A DNA stretch of 64,000 nt from contig JUHI01000002.1 in the NCBI GenBank assembly GCA_000799755.1, forward strand, positions 496,001 through 560,000, in the 5' to 3' direction. The notes beneath the pieces were generated by a model, which was not told the DNA's origin, searched no databases, and saw nothing but the letters and a program-made list of their open reading frames with translations. Below are positions 26,232 through 35,147 of this stretch, piece by piece (position 1 is the first letter of the stretch; every line of letters starts with the position of its first letter). Source of the stretch: Martinezella tropici. Lineage in GTDB: Bacteria; Pseudomonadota; Alphaproteobacteria; Rhizobiales; Rhizobiaceae. Position numbers and translations under genes: made by a program.

Positions 26232-27956
26232 TCAGGCAGGCTTATTTGTATCGCCTGCATCTTCCTCTTCGTCGTAGTACTCTTCCTCCGGCTCGGTTGC
26301 CGCGGATTTGCCGTCGAGCTTGCCGAGCAGCGCCGAGATGGCATTGTCGCCATCGAAGCCGGCTTCCTTCAGCAGGCGGTCGAGGATCGGCTTGTTGGCC
26401 TGGTAGGAGAGAAGCTGGCCGGCCAGACCTTCGCCAAGGCCGACGCCGCTGCCGCCAGTCGCGCCGTTGCCGTTGCGCCCGAGCATACCACCGGTGTCGA
26501 AGATACGGATATCCGAGATCTTCTCGATCGGCTTGACCGCTTCGGCAAGAGCGGCGGGGACGATGCGGATGCGCTCGCGGGTGATCTCGAACTCAATGAT
26601 GGCGGGGCTGAGCTTGTTGCGGGCTTCGTTGAGCAGCGCCTCGCTCTCAGCCGTTGCCTTACCCGTTTCGAGAATGCCCTTGGCCTTGATGATCGCAGCA
26701 TCGGCTTCGGCAGTTGCCAGCGTCTTGATGGCATCTGCCTGGTCGATGGCGGCCTGCTTTTCGGCTTCTGCGGCAATCGTGACGGCGGTCGCCTGGGTCT
26801 GGGCGCGCTTCTGCGCGTCGATCACGGCGATCTGCTTTTCACGGTCGGCGATTTCGACGGCTCGGGCAGTGCCGACCTTTTCTTCCGCCGCAATGGCGAG
26901 TGCGCGGGCGGCTTCCGCCTTGGCTTTGGCTTCCGACTCCTCACGGCTCTTGTTAGAGACCGCGATAGCGCTTTCCTGGGCGACGATCTGAATGTCGCGG
27001 CGGGCTTCGGTGTCGCGCTGCTGCACGGCGCGGGTCGAGTCGATGTTGGCGGATTCGCGGGCCTGCTTTGCGGCAGCCTCGCGTTCGGCGATCGCCTGCT
27101 CGGCGGCGATGCGGGCTTCTTCTTCGGCGCGCTTGGCTGCCTGTTCCTGCTGTGCGGTTTCAGCGCGAGTTGCTGCCGACTTGTTGGCGATGTCGCGCTG
27201 CTGGTTCAGTTCGGCCTCGCGCTTTGTCCGCTCGATGGTGAGGGACTGCTGGCGAGCCTCGAGGTCTTTCTGGGCGATTGCGACTTCGGTATCGCGGACG
27301 ACCTCGTTGCGCTCCTTCTTGCGGGCTTCCGTGACGCGGGTGAGCGCGGCAAGGCCGTGGGCGTCGAAGAAGTTATTGGCATTGAAGTGCTTGATATCGG
27401 TCTGGTCGAGGCGTGTCAGCGACACCGATTCCAGTTCGAGACCGTTCGATTGCAGGTCGGAACCGACTGCATCCTGCACCGCCTTGACGAAGTCCATGCG
27501 TTGTTCCTGCAGCGCATCGAGGTTCATCGTCGCCGCGACCGAGCGCAAGCTGTCGACGAACTTTGCTTCGATCAGCTGGCGCAGCTGCTCGCTGTCGTTG
27601 GTGCGGCTGCCGAGCGTCTGGGCGGCAAGGGCGATGGAAGAGCTGTCCGGCTTGACGCGGACGTAGAACTCGGCGCCGATGTCGACGCGCATGCGGTCCT
27701 TGGTGATCAGTGCATCGTTCTCGCCGCGCTGAACTTCCAGGCGCAGGGTCTTGAGATTGACGCGGGCGATCGAGTGGAAGATCGGCAGGACGACGGAACC
27801 GCCGTCGAGCACGACTTTCTGGCCGCCGAGACCGGTGCGGACATAGGCTTCATCCCGGCTTGAGCGGACATAGAGGGAGGCAAGGACGAAGCCGATCCCG
27901 AGGATCAGGACGAGACCTATGCCTGCTGGAAGAATGAGGTCGTAAAGGCCGTTCAT
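26232..27956 (-). CDS. YqiK-type flotillin
   Basis: A 574-residue SPFH/flotillin: N-terminal membrane segment (about 9-30), SPFH domain (about 32-210), then a long Ala/Glu-rich coiled coil (about 215-460) and a Gly-rich linker. The C-terminal tail is acidic. Flotillins scaffold membrane microdomains. Its start overlaps the stop of the YqiJ-like gene by 4 bp, so the two are translated together. Confidence 0.9.
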   Translation of the reverse strand: MNGLYDLILPAGIGLVLILGIGFVLASLYVRSSRDEAYVRTGLGGQKVVLDGGSVVLPIFHSIARVNLKTLRLEVQRGENDALITKDRMRVDIGAEFYVRVKPDSSSIALAAQTLGSRTNDSEQLRQLIEAKFVDSLRSVAATMNLDALQEQRMDFVKAVQDAVGSDLQSNGLELESVSLTRLDQTDIKHFNANNFFDAHGLAALTRVTEARKKERNEVVRDTEVAIAQKDLEARQQSLTIERTKREAELNQQRDIANKSAATRAETAQQEQAAKRAEEEARIAAEQAIAEREAAAKQARESANIDSTRAVQQRDTEARRDIQIVAQESAIAVSNKSREESEAKAKAEAARALAIAAEEKVGTARAVEIADREKQIAVIDAQKRAQTQATAVTIAAEAEKQAAIDQADAIKTLATAEADAAIIKAKGILETGKATAESEALLNEARNKLSPAIIEFEITRERIRIVPAALAEAVKPIEKISDIRIFDTGGMLGRNGNGATGGSGVGLGEGLAGQLLSYQANKPILDRLLKEAGFDGDNAISALLGKLDGKSAATEPEEEYYDEEEDAGDTNKPA

Positions 27957-28606
27957 GAAGGTTGCTCCGTAGAGGATTTGTCATCGGATCCCACAAGATC
28001 CGAAGGGGCGGAAACTGCGATGAAGATGTCGGCCTTGCGGTCGACAAGCAGAACTTGGGCGCCGATCGGCAAGGGGCTTTCACCCTTGGCGGCGCAGGCG
28101 CGCAGCTGATGCCAGTTGCCATGCGCATCCTTGACGCTGACACGGCCGGGCAATCCCTGATCCAGAGGGCCTATGGATACCGTGCCGGTGCGACCGACGA
28201 GATCGCTGGCGTCGACGGCATAGGTTTCGTCGCGCGGCACGATCCTGGCGATCGTCCGGGTAGAGGTCCGGACGAGAGGGATCGTGACGAGCAGGGCCGG
28301 GGGTGCGGCGACGATCGCAGGCAGCGGCGTCCAGATCATGTCGGCCACCGTCTGGATGGCGAAACCGGCCACCGCGAAGATACCGAGCACCAGCATGATC
28401 AGGATCAGCAGCGGCACGCCGCCGAGATTGATCCAGGACAGCAGGCCGGCCATCATGCCGTCATGACCCTCGAAATGCGGTTTGCCGATGAGTTCGCTCA
28501 GCGAGAAACCGAGCAGCATCGACAGGATTTCGATGACGGTCAGTCCGATCAGGATCATTGCCGCGATGGCAAAGGGCGCACATTCGGGTGCGAGAAACAG
28601 GTGCAT
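27953..28606 (-). CDS. YqiJ-like membrane protein with OB-fold tail
   Basis: A 217-residue protein with three or four membrane segments in the first 130 residues and a soluble beta-barrel-like C-terminal part (about 140-200, phrases GRTGTVSIGPLDQGLPGRVSV). This is the YqiJ/NfeD-like partner of YqiK flotillins. It is 3 bp downstream of the TnpB/PspA-like gene and overlaps the flotillin gene. It probably anchors or organises the flotillin assembly. Confidence 0.82.
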   Translation of the reverse strand: MHLFLAPECAPFAIAAMILIGLTVIEILSMLLGFSLSELIGKPHFEGHDGMMAGLLSWINLGGVPLLILIMLVLGIFAVAGFAIQTVADMIWTPLPAIVAAPPALLVTIPLVRTSTRTIARIVPRDETYAVDASDLVGRTGTVSIGPLDQGLPGRVSVKDAHGNWHQLRACAAKGESPLPIGAQVLLVDRKADIFIAVSAPSDLVGSDDKSSTEQPS

Positions 28607-28609
28607 CGT

Positions 28610-29755
28610 TTACTGGCCATTGGCCTTGAAGCGGGCAAGGCGTGCTTCGATGGCCTGCTCCCGGTGCAGGCGGTCGAGCTCATCGAGCTCGGCACTGGTG
28701 GCAGGCGCGCCCGAGGGCACGCCCGTCAGGCGCGAGACGGCCGCGGCCGCCCTTGCCGCGCCGGCTGCCGGCGCTGGCCGCGGATTACCACCCGCTGCTT
28801 CCTCGGGGGCGTGGCGGGCAACGCTACGCTTGAAATCGACGAGGCGTGCCTCCGCCTCGCGGCGGGTGGCAAGGACGGCCTGAAGCGCCTTCTGGCCCTC
28901 GTCGATCTGGGCGTTGACGTCCGCCAGCGCCTTGTCGAGCGCGGCGATCTGGGCTTCGAGGTCGATCTGGCGCGCGACGCCGGCCTTGGCGAGATCCTCG
29001 CGATCGGCGGTGATGGCAAGCCGGATCTTTGCCTCGAGCGCGTCGAGATCCTCGACGATCTCGCTGCGGCGGCTCTGGATGCGGTATTCCTCGGCGCGCG
29101 CCTTGCCGAGATCGGCGCGTGCTTCGTCGGCGGCTGCATCGATTTCGCGCAGCGCCTGTTCGATGACGGCAACCTTGTTGGCGCCTTCTACTGTGTCGAC
29201 CGCGGCATTGGCGAGGCCTGCGATCAGTCGTCCCATGCGGGAAAGAATGCCTTCATGCATCGTCATGTCATCCTCCGTTCGGGGGGAGTTTGGTGTTACC
29301 CCGATGTGAATCGTGTAGTGGCCGCCATCGGCGATCAGATAGGCGGGGATATTGCTGTCCCAGCCTTTGAAATAGCCGGCCACGTCGAAGGGCACGGCAA
29401 CGCGGCCGCGCACCGTCGAGATTGTCAGGTCTGACGGACCCTTGATGGCAAAGAGCTTCTCATCGAGCGGCAGCCGGTTCAAATCGGCCTGACCGCCTCG
29501 ATTGGCCGCAAAATCACGCAGACCGAGCGTTACGAGGCGCGCGGGCAGAGCGGTGCGTTCGCGGATGGTCTCATAGGCAAGATCGTGAAGCGTGACGAGG
29601 TTCGCGCCGGCTCTATCCGGAACGATTTCCGCCAGCAGCTTCATCATCTGCCCGTATGCGGCAAAGGTCTCGTCCAGTGCCTGCCGTGCTGCGTCGTCGG
29701 GTGAAAGATCGTATCGAAGACGAGAGCGGTGCGTCGGTGCTTGTGCCTTAGCCAT
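28610..29755 (-). CDS. Fusion: TnpB-like N-terminal region plus PspA/IM30 coiled coil
   Basis: A 381-residue protein in two parts. Residues about 10-155 look like the N-terminal (REC/WED) part of IS605-type TnpB/OrfB: LTLHDLAYETIRERTALPARLV-like helices, then LPLDEKLFAIKG, RGRVAVPFDVAGY and a strand pair AYLIADGGHYTIHIGV. No RuvC domain follows. Residues about 168-312 form a long coiled coil like PspA/IM30, and the tail is Ala/Pro-rich. ATG 29755 is chosen; an in-frame TTG lies 9 bp upstream. It is the first gene of a three-gene operon with YqiJ and flotillin, so a membrane-stress role is likely; what the TnpB-like part binds is unknown. Confidence 0.75.
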   Translation of the reverse strand: MAKAQAPTHRSRLRYDLSPDDAARQALDETFAAYGQMMKLLAEIVPDRAGANLVTLHDLAYETIRERTALPARLVTLGLRDFAANRGGQADLNRLPLDEKLFAIKGPSDLTISTVRGRVAVPFDVAGYFKGWDSNIPAYLIADGGHYTIHIGVTPNSPRTEDDMTMHEGILSRMGRLIAGLANAAVDTVEGANKVAVIEQALREIDAAADEARADLGKARAEEYRIQSRRSEIVEDLDALEAKIRLAITADREDLAKAGVARQIDLEAQIAALDKALADVNAQIDEGQKALQAVLATRREAEARLVDFKRSVARHAPEEAAGGNPRPAPAAGAARAAAAVSRLTGVPSGAPATSAELDELDRLHREQAIEARLARFKANGQ

Positions 29756-30009
29756 GCACTTCAAGTAAAGTACCGCTCAGGTGCTTTTCAAGGGAGTAGT
29801 GTGCCAAACATGAATGAATTGTAATGAATGATCGGCCGCATAGGTTGCAAAAACTTGATGCTTCACGCTTCCTATCGGCGATTGATGCTGCGAAAGTTTC
29901 GCGCATATGTGGTGATTATGGAAAAAAGCCAATAGACAAGCGAGCCGGGCGGCCGATCGGCCGCGCCAGCGTCTAATTCCAGATAGGGGCTAATAGGCCC
30001 GGCGGGCGG

Positions 30010-33000
30010 CTATTTCACCGTCCGCACGATCGCGGCGCCCGCCGTCATGCCGCCGCCAAAGGCCACGAGGCCGAGGTTGAGCGGTTCGGAGCGTTCGTTG
30101 GCGACATGCAGCATGGCAAGCGGAATGCTGGACGAGCTGGTGTTGCCATAGGTTTCGATGACGCTCAGCGCCGGGCGGCCACTGCGTTTGGCGATGGTGT
30201 CGATGATGCGCTGGTTGGCCTGATGCGGCACCAGCAGATCGAGATTGGCAAGCTCAATGCCTGCGTCGACACAAGCGTTTTCGATCGAGCGGGTCATCGA
30301 ATGCACGGCTTCGGTGAACACCAGGCGGCCGTTCATCGCGATGACGCCATCATCAGGCAGCGGGACATAGAGCAGGTCGCCCGGTTCCGGCCGGCCGCTG
30401 ACGATCGGGCGGCTCGCGGTAAAGAGCGGATTGCGCGCCATGTCGCGGCTGGTCACGAGGCTGGCGGTGGCAGCGTCTCCGAAGAGGATCGCCGTGGAGA
30501 AATCGGTCATGTCGAGCAGCGGCGACAAGACTTCCGAGGTGATGATGAGCACCTTGGCGTCGTTCTGCTGTGCAATGAAATCATAGGCTTGCTGGAGCGC
30601 ATAGAGATAGCCGGAGCAGGCGGCGCCCATATCATAGGCGGCAAGAGACGGACGCACGCCGTCTTCGGCGACGGCAACCGCGACGCGGCTTGCGAGCGAC
30701 GGCGTGGCGATATCAGGCGTTCCCGTAGCGGCGATCACCAGATCGATATCGTGGATTGAGATCTGGTTCTGCTTGAGGAGATCGCGTGTCGCCTTCGTGG
30801 CAAGGCTCAGCGTGCCTTCATCGGGGCCTACCCAGAAGCGGCTCTTGATCCCGGTCAGCGCCAGGATTTCGTCGGCGCGACGGTTCGGCCAGTGATGGAT
30901 GATCTCTTCATTGGTGACGCGGCGGGCGCCGGTCGCGAAACCGATGCCGTTAATGGCGATTTCCGAGAAGTTGCCGGAATAACGACGCAGCGTCGGGATG
31001 ACATGCGACTTCAGACGGCGCAACACGAACTTGTTCTGGATTTCGGAGGCGAGCGCGAAATTCTGCTCGCTCAGATCGCGATTGGCGTCGACGGTCAGAA
31101 GCGGGCTGTCGGTCGCGATCTGGTCGCCGATCTTGGCGAAGACCTCCTGCACGACGCCGCCGATATTGGCGCAGATTTCGACGGAGGCCTTCGTCGCCTC
31201 GACGACGGCAACGAGCTGGCCGACCTCGATCTTGTCGCCGGGCTTGACCAGCAGGTCCGTGACCAGGACATTTTCGTCGGCCGGACCGGAGCCGATCGCC
31301 TTGATGGCGGCAGTCGGACCGCTGTCATCCTCTTCGTGCCACGTCACCTCGCATTCGAGGATTTCGGCCATCAGATCGACGAGCTTGCGATAGGAGGGCA
31401 GGGTGTCGAGCTGATTGCGGAAATTGAAGGGGATATGGGCATCCGAGCGGGCAAGTCGGCGCACCACGACAGGCACATCGGTCTTTTCGGTGACGGTCGC
31501 GATGATTTCCGCGCCCATGCCGACGGTGCGATTATCCTCGTGGACGACGATCAGGCGGCGGGTGCGCCGTGCGCTCGCCAGCACTTCCTTCTCGTCCCAG
31601 GGCGAGATCGAGCGCAGATCGATAACCTCGACGGAGAAGCCCTGGGCCTCGAAGGCGCTTGCGGCATTGGCGCAGAGCGAAACGGTATTGCCGTAGCTTA
31701 CCAGAGTGATGTCACGGCCGCGGGCGACATGGCGCGACAGGCCGGGACGGACGAAATGCTTGTCGAGATCCTCGGAGGTGCGGCCGTCGGAATTGTTGAG
31801 GACGGCCTTGGGATAGAGGAAAACCGTCGGGCGCCGCGATTCAAAGGCGGCGTTGAGCAAGCCGGCGGCATCGCCCGCGCTGGAGGGCATGACCACATCG
31901 ATGCCAGGCGTATGCGCCAGCATGCCTTCGAAGCTCTGCGCGTGGAACGGGCCGAGGCCAGGCTTGTAGCCGCCGCAGCTGACCATCAGGATGACGGGCG
32001 CTTCCCAGGCGCCATTGGTGCGCCAGAACATGCTGCCCATTTCCGAGACGATCTGGTTATAGGCAAGCGGCAGGAAATCGGCGAACTGCAGGAAAGCGAC
32101 GGGGCGCTGGCCGGCCAGCGCACGGCCAACCGCCGTGCCGACGATTGTCGACTCTGTGAGGGCGGCGTTGCGCACCCGATCGGGATATTTCGTGCTGAGG
32201 CCGCGGGTTACGCCGAACACGTCGCCCTTAGGATCTTCGATATCCTGCCCGAAGAGAACGACCTCGGGATTGGCGGCCAGCTGCTTGTCGAGAACGACAT
32301 TCAGCGCCTCGCGCATCGTCAGCGTCGATGCGCTCTCGTTGCCGCGATATTCCGCTTTGCCGTCGAACGAGGCGGGGTAGGGAGCCTTTGCATCCGGCTC
32401 GACCTTGGGGGCGTCTTCCTTGCGCGCGAGGGCGGCTTCCGCCTGCACTTCCGCAATCAGTTCTTGCTCGATCTTCTGCAGCGCATCGGCATCGACGCCG
32501 GCCTTCTGCAGCATCGCCCTCAGGCTCGGCAGCGGGTCGCGCGAGGAGCCTGCCTCGATTTCGAGGAGGGTGCGGTAGGTCTTCTGATCGTCGGCATTGG
32601 TATGGTCGGAGAGCCGCTCGGTGTTCAGAAGCACGATGCTCGGCGTACGGTTGTTGCGGCTGTGGCGGACGGCCTTGCGGAAGGCCTCGCGCGATGCCGC
32701 CAGATCGTCCCCATCGGTGCGGATGATATCGATGCCGTAAAAGGAGGAGGCCGGGCCGCTCGGCAGGTCGAAGAAGGTCTGCTTGCTCGTGCGCGTCGAA
32801 ATGGAGAAGCTGTTGTCCTCGATGATGAAGACGACGGGATACTGGCTGCGCACGGCTTCCGCGACAGCTTCGAGGAACTCGCCCTGCTGCGTGGTGCCGT
32901 CACCGACGCAACAGATGGCGATCGGCAGGCCCGACTTGTGTTTGAGGGACGCGCCGACGCCGACGGCATGGAGCGCGTTATTGCCGACGGGGCCGACGAT

Positions 33001-33333
33001 GGATGTGATATTGAGAGCGCGGGAAGAGAGATGCGCGCTCATCTGCCGGCCGGCGGAATGGGAATTGGCTGTCGCAAGCAGGCTGGAGAAGAACTCTCGA
33101 ATGGGCATGCCGCGCGCCAGCATCAGGGCCTTGTCGCGATAATGCAAATGCAGCCAGTCGTCGTCCTGCAGGAATTCGTTGAGAAGCGCCGTTGACTCAT
33201 GGCCGGCGCCGGAAACATGAAAATGTGCTATGCCTTGCTTGATGAATTCTCGCTCAAGCCGATCTATTTCTCTGGAAATGAAAAATATTCTGTGAAGTTG
33301 CTTAAGGTATTCTGTGGCAAACCTCCCTTCCAT
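30010..33333 (-). CDS. Fused E1 alpha-E1 beta-lipoyl-KASIII enzyme
   Basis: A 1107-residue multidomain protein. Residues about 1-320: 2-oxoacid dehydrogenase E1 alpha with the ThDP motif GDGTTQQGEF (144-153) through EDN (172-174). About 335-660: E1 beta (transketolase-like). About 675-750: lipoyl/biotinyl domain with K715 in EATKASVE. About 785-1107: FabH-like KASIII with the Cys-His-Asn triad C906 (GAACSG), H1037 (PHQANQ), N1064 (YGNTSS). The likely reaction is decarboxylation of a 2-oxoacid, acyl transfer to the lipoyl arm, then condensation by the KASIII part. No E2 acyltransferase core or E3 is present. The product is unknown. Confidence 0.9.
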   Translation of the reverse strand: MEGRFATEYLKQLHRIFFISREIDRLEREFIKQGIAHFHVSGAGHESTALLNEFLQDDDWLHLHYRDKALMLARGMPIREFFSSLLATANSHSAGRQMSAHLSSRALNITSIVGPVGNNALHAVGVGASLKHKSGLPIAICCVGDGTTQQGEFLEAVAEAVRSQYPVVFIIEDNSFSISTRTSKQTFFDLPSGPASSFYGIDIIRTDGDDLAASREAFRKAVRHSRNNRTPSIVLLNTERLSDHTNADDQKTYRTLLEIEAGSSRDPLPSLRAMLQKAGVDADALQKIEQELIAEVQAEAALARKEDAPKVEPDAKAPYPASFDGKAEYRGNESASTLTMREALNVVLDKQLAANPEVVLFGQDIEDPKGDVFGVTRGLSTKYPDRVRNAALTESTIVGTAVGRALAGQRPVAFLQFADFLPLAYNQIVSEMGSMFWRTNGAWEAPVILMVSCGGYKPGLGPFHAQSFEGMLAHTPGIDVVMPSSAGDAAGLLNAAFESRRPTVFLYPKAVLNNSDGRTSEDLDKHFVRPGLSRHVARGRDITLVSYGNTVSLCANAASAFEAQGFSVEVIDLRSISPWDEKEVLASARRTRRLIVVHEDNRTVGMGAEIIATVTEKTDVPVVVRRLARSDAHIPFNFRNQLDTLPSYRKLVDLMAEILECEVTWHEEDDSGPTAAIKAIGSGPADENVLVTDLLVKPGDKIEVGQLVAVVEATKASVEICANIGGVVQEVFAKIGDQIATDSPLLTVDANRDLSEQNFALASEIQNKFVLRRLKSHVIPTLRRYSGNFSEIAINGIGFATGARRVTNEEIIHHWPNRRADEILALTGIKSRFWVGPDEGTLSLATKATRDLLKQNQISIHDIDLVIAATGTPDIATPSLASRVAVAVAEDGVRPSLAAYDMGAACSGYLYALQQAYDFIAQQNDAKVLIITSEVLSPLLDMTDFSTAILFGDAATASLVTSRDMARNPLFTASRPIVSGRPEPGDLLYVPLPDDGVIAMNGRLVFTEAVHSMTRSIENACVDAGIELANLDLLVPHQANQRIIDTIAKRSGRPALSVIETYGNTSSSSIPLAMLHVANERSEPLNLGLVAFGGGMTAGAAIVRTVK

Positions 33334-33555
33334 CTCAATGATTTTCCTGATCTTTCGTCTGAATTAAATGCTGGGGAGTTAGGTAAACCCCCGGCTTGCC
33401 TTTTTCAATACACGTTAAATGACAAGTTCTTCTCAGATTGAAACGGAAATACGCATATTGCGGGGCCGCAATTTTTCGCGATGTTTCTATCCACAAGGCA
33501 TACGCGACAAGCCGCCCCCGCAAACGCAAAACGGGTGCGTCTTCCGTGGGTCTCG

Positions 33556-34551
33556 TCAGCTCGACTTGCGCATCGAGGTGTCGTCGCGCTGCCTTTCGGC
33601 GGTGGCCTTCGCCGCCTGTTCTTCCTTGAGAATCAATTCCTTCGGCTTCTTGCCGATGATCTCCTTGCGGCCTTTCTTCGAGAAGGGCTGCGCGAGCTGC
33701 GCGAGGAAACCCTTGGCCACCTTGCCAGTGATGCCGATGTCTGTCGAAGAGGCGCGTGGCGGATTGTAGAAGGTGCCGAGAAGCTGATCCCAGATCACGA
33801 GGTTTTCCCCATAATTCGTATTTCCTTCGGCGAGAATCTTGGAATGATGCCAGCGATGCAGGCGCGGTGTCGAGAATATGAGGTCGAGCGGGCCGGTGCG
33901 CATGTCGACGTTACAATGCGTGAGCAGGCCGATGAAGGCCGTGACCGCGCCGATCCAGAGGAAGACCGGCAAGGGCGCACCGAGTAGATAGAGCGGAATC
34001 TGGCCGAGCGCGATCTTGAACAGTGTGTCGATGACGTGGAAACGGCCCGTGTTGATGACCCAGAGGCGCTCGACGCTGTGATGCAGCGCATGGAAGCGCC
34101 ACAGCGACAGGTGCTCATGCGCCAGGCGATGCGCCATGTAGAGGCCGAACTCGGCGACGATGAGACCAAGCACCACCTGGAAGGCCATGGGCCATTGATC
34201 CGGCCAGAAATGCGAATGGTAGCTCAAGGCCGGCTGCGCCACGGTCGCCACGGCCATCGGGAAGGACGTGCCGATCGCGGCGGCGATCTGCACGCCACCC
34301 TTGTTCAGCAACGTGTGAGCGATATCGTTGAAGGTTTCGCCATCGCGCTTCTGCCAGGTCTTCTCATAGGGCATCAATCGCTCGAAAAGGGCGATCACCG
34401 CCACCGTCGACAGATAGACGACGTTGAACCAGAGCAGATGCATATCCGACTCGAAGGCGAAATATGCACCGGTCAATCCGGCGCAGAAGATGGCGGGCCA
34501 CAACAGGGAGGAAACAGCAGCGTAAAGACGCGAACTGCTTTGAAATGTCAT
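33556..34551 (-). CDS. olsE: OlsE-like di-iron ornithine lipid hydroxylase
   Basis: A 331-residue membrane hydroxylase of the fatty acid hydroxylase/sterol desaturase superfamily, with several membrane segments and the three histidine clusters HRLAHEH, HALHHS and HRWHH for a di-iron centre. Family and length match R. tropici OlsE, which hydroxylates the ornithine head group of ornithine lipids. A generic sterol-desaturase-like hydroxylase is the alternative. The C-terminal 60 residues are basic and cytoplasmic. Confidence 0.72.
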   Translation of the reverse strand: MTFQSSSRLYAAVSSLLWPAIFCAGLTGAYFAFESDMHLLWFNVVYLSTVAVIALFERLMPYEKTWQKRDGETFNDIAHTLLNKGGVQIAAAIGTSFPMAVATVAQPALSYHSHFWPDQWPMAFQVVLGLIVAEFGLYMAHRLAHEHLSLWRFHALHHSVERLWVINTGRFHVIDTLFKIALGQIPLYLLGAPLPVFLWIGAVTAFIGLLTHCNVDMRTGPLDLIFSTPRLHRWHHSKILAEGNTNYGENLVIWDQLLGTFYNPPRASSTDIGITGKVAKGFLAQLAQPFSKKGRKEIIGKKPKELILKEEQAAKATAERQRDDTSMRKSS

Positions 34552-34684
34552 TCCATCATCCTCAGATTCTAATCAGCGAAAAATCAGCGCGTGAGTATGC
34601 GCGATATGTAGCGCGATGATTGTGGAGTCGAAAGCGAAATTTTTCCGGTCGGCGGCGGCAGGTAGTTGGATGGGAGATCAAGAC

Positions 34685-35125
34685 ATGCGGATAGAGCGGG
34701 CGGCGGACGACCATCTGGAGGCGTTGGTGCGATTGCGCGCCGAGCTTTGGCCAGATCATTCCTATGAACATCATCGGGCGGAACTGGCGCAATTTCGCGC
34801 GGATGACAATACTGTTGCTTTTCTTGCGATCGATTCTGCCGGTCATGTCGTCGGTTTTGCTGAAGCGACATTACGGCACGATTACGTCAATGGCTGCGAG
34901 ACTTCGCCGGTCCTGTTCCTGGAAGGCATCTATGTGCGGGCGGAAAATCGACGGGCAGGGGTAGCGCAGGCGCTTTGCCAGGCTGTCGCCGCCTGGGGGC
35001 GGGAGGCCGGCTGCACGGAGTTCGCATCGGATGCGCTGATCGACAATCTTGCGAGCCACGCCTTCCATGCGGCGCTCGGCTTCGTCGAAACCGAGCGGGT
35101 GGTTTATTTCCGCAAGCTGTTATAG
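34685..35125 (+). CDS. AAC(6')-I-like acetyltransferase
   Basis: A 146-residue GNAT with the signature of chromosomal aminoglycoside 6'-N-acetyltransferases: RAELWPDH near the start, RHDYVNGCETSPVLFLEGIYV, the acetyl-CoA loop RRAGVAQAL, and ALGFVETERVVYFRK at the end. Start 34685 is used because GGGAG is 8 nt upstream. Family knowledge gives aminoglycoside acetylation, but chromosomal homologues can have other amine substrates. Confidence 0.8.
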   Translation: MRIERAADDHLEALVRLRAELWPDHSYEHHRAELAQFRADDNTVAFLAIDSAGHVVGFAEATLRHDYVNGCETSPVLFLEGIYVRAENRRAGVAQALCQAVAAWGREAGCTEFASDALIDNLASHAFHAALGFVETERVVYFRKLL

Positions 35126-35147
35126 ACCGCAGCCAAAAGGGCTGTGC

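Noticed and set aside
29890..29902. GCGAAAGTTTCGC palindrome upstream of the TnpB/PspA-like gene
   Set aside because: Short, single occurrence and no regulator nearby; could be an operator but there is not enough support.
30892..33195. A 767-codon open frame on the plus strand
   Set aside because: It lies opposite the 1107-residue fused enzyme, which has all catalytic motifs; high GC keeps the opposite strand open. No start signal or family similarity.
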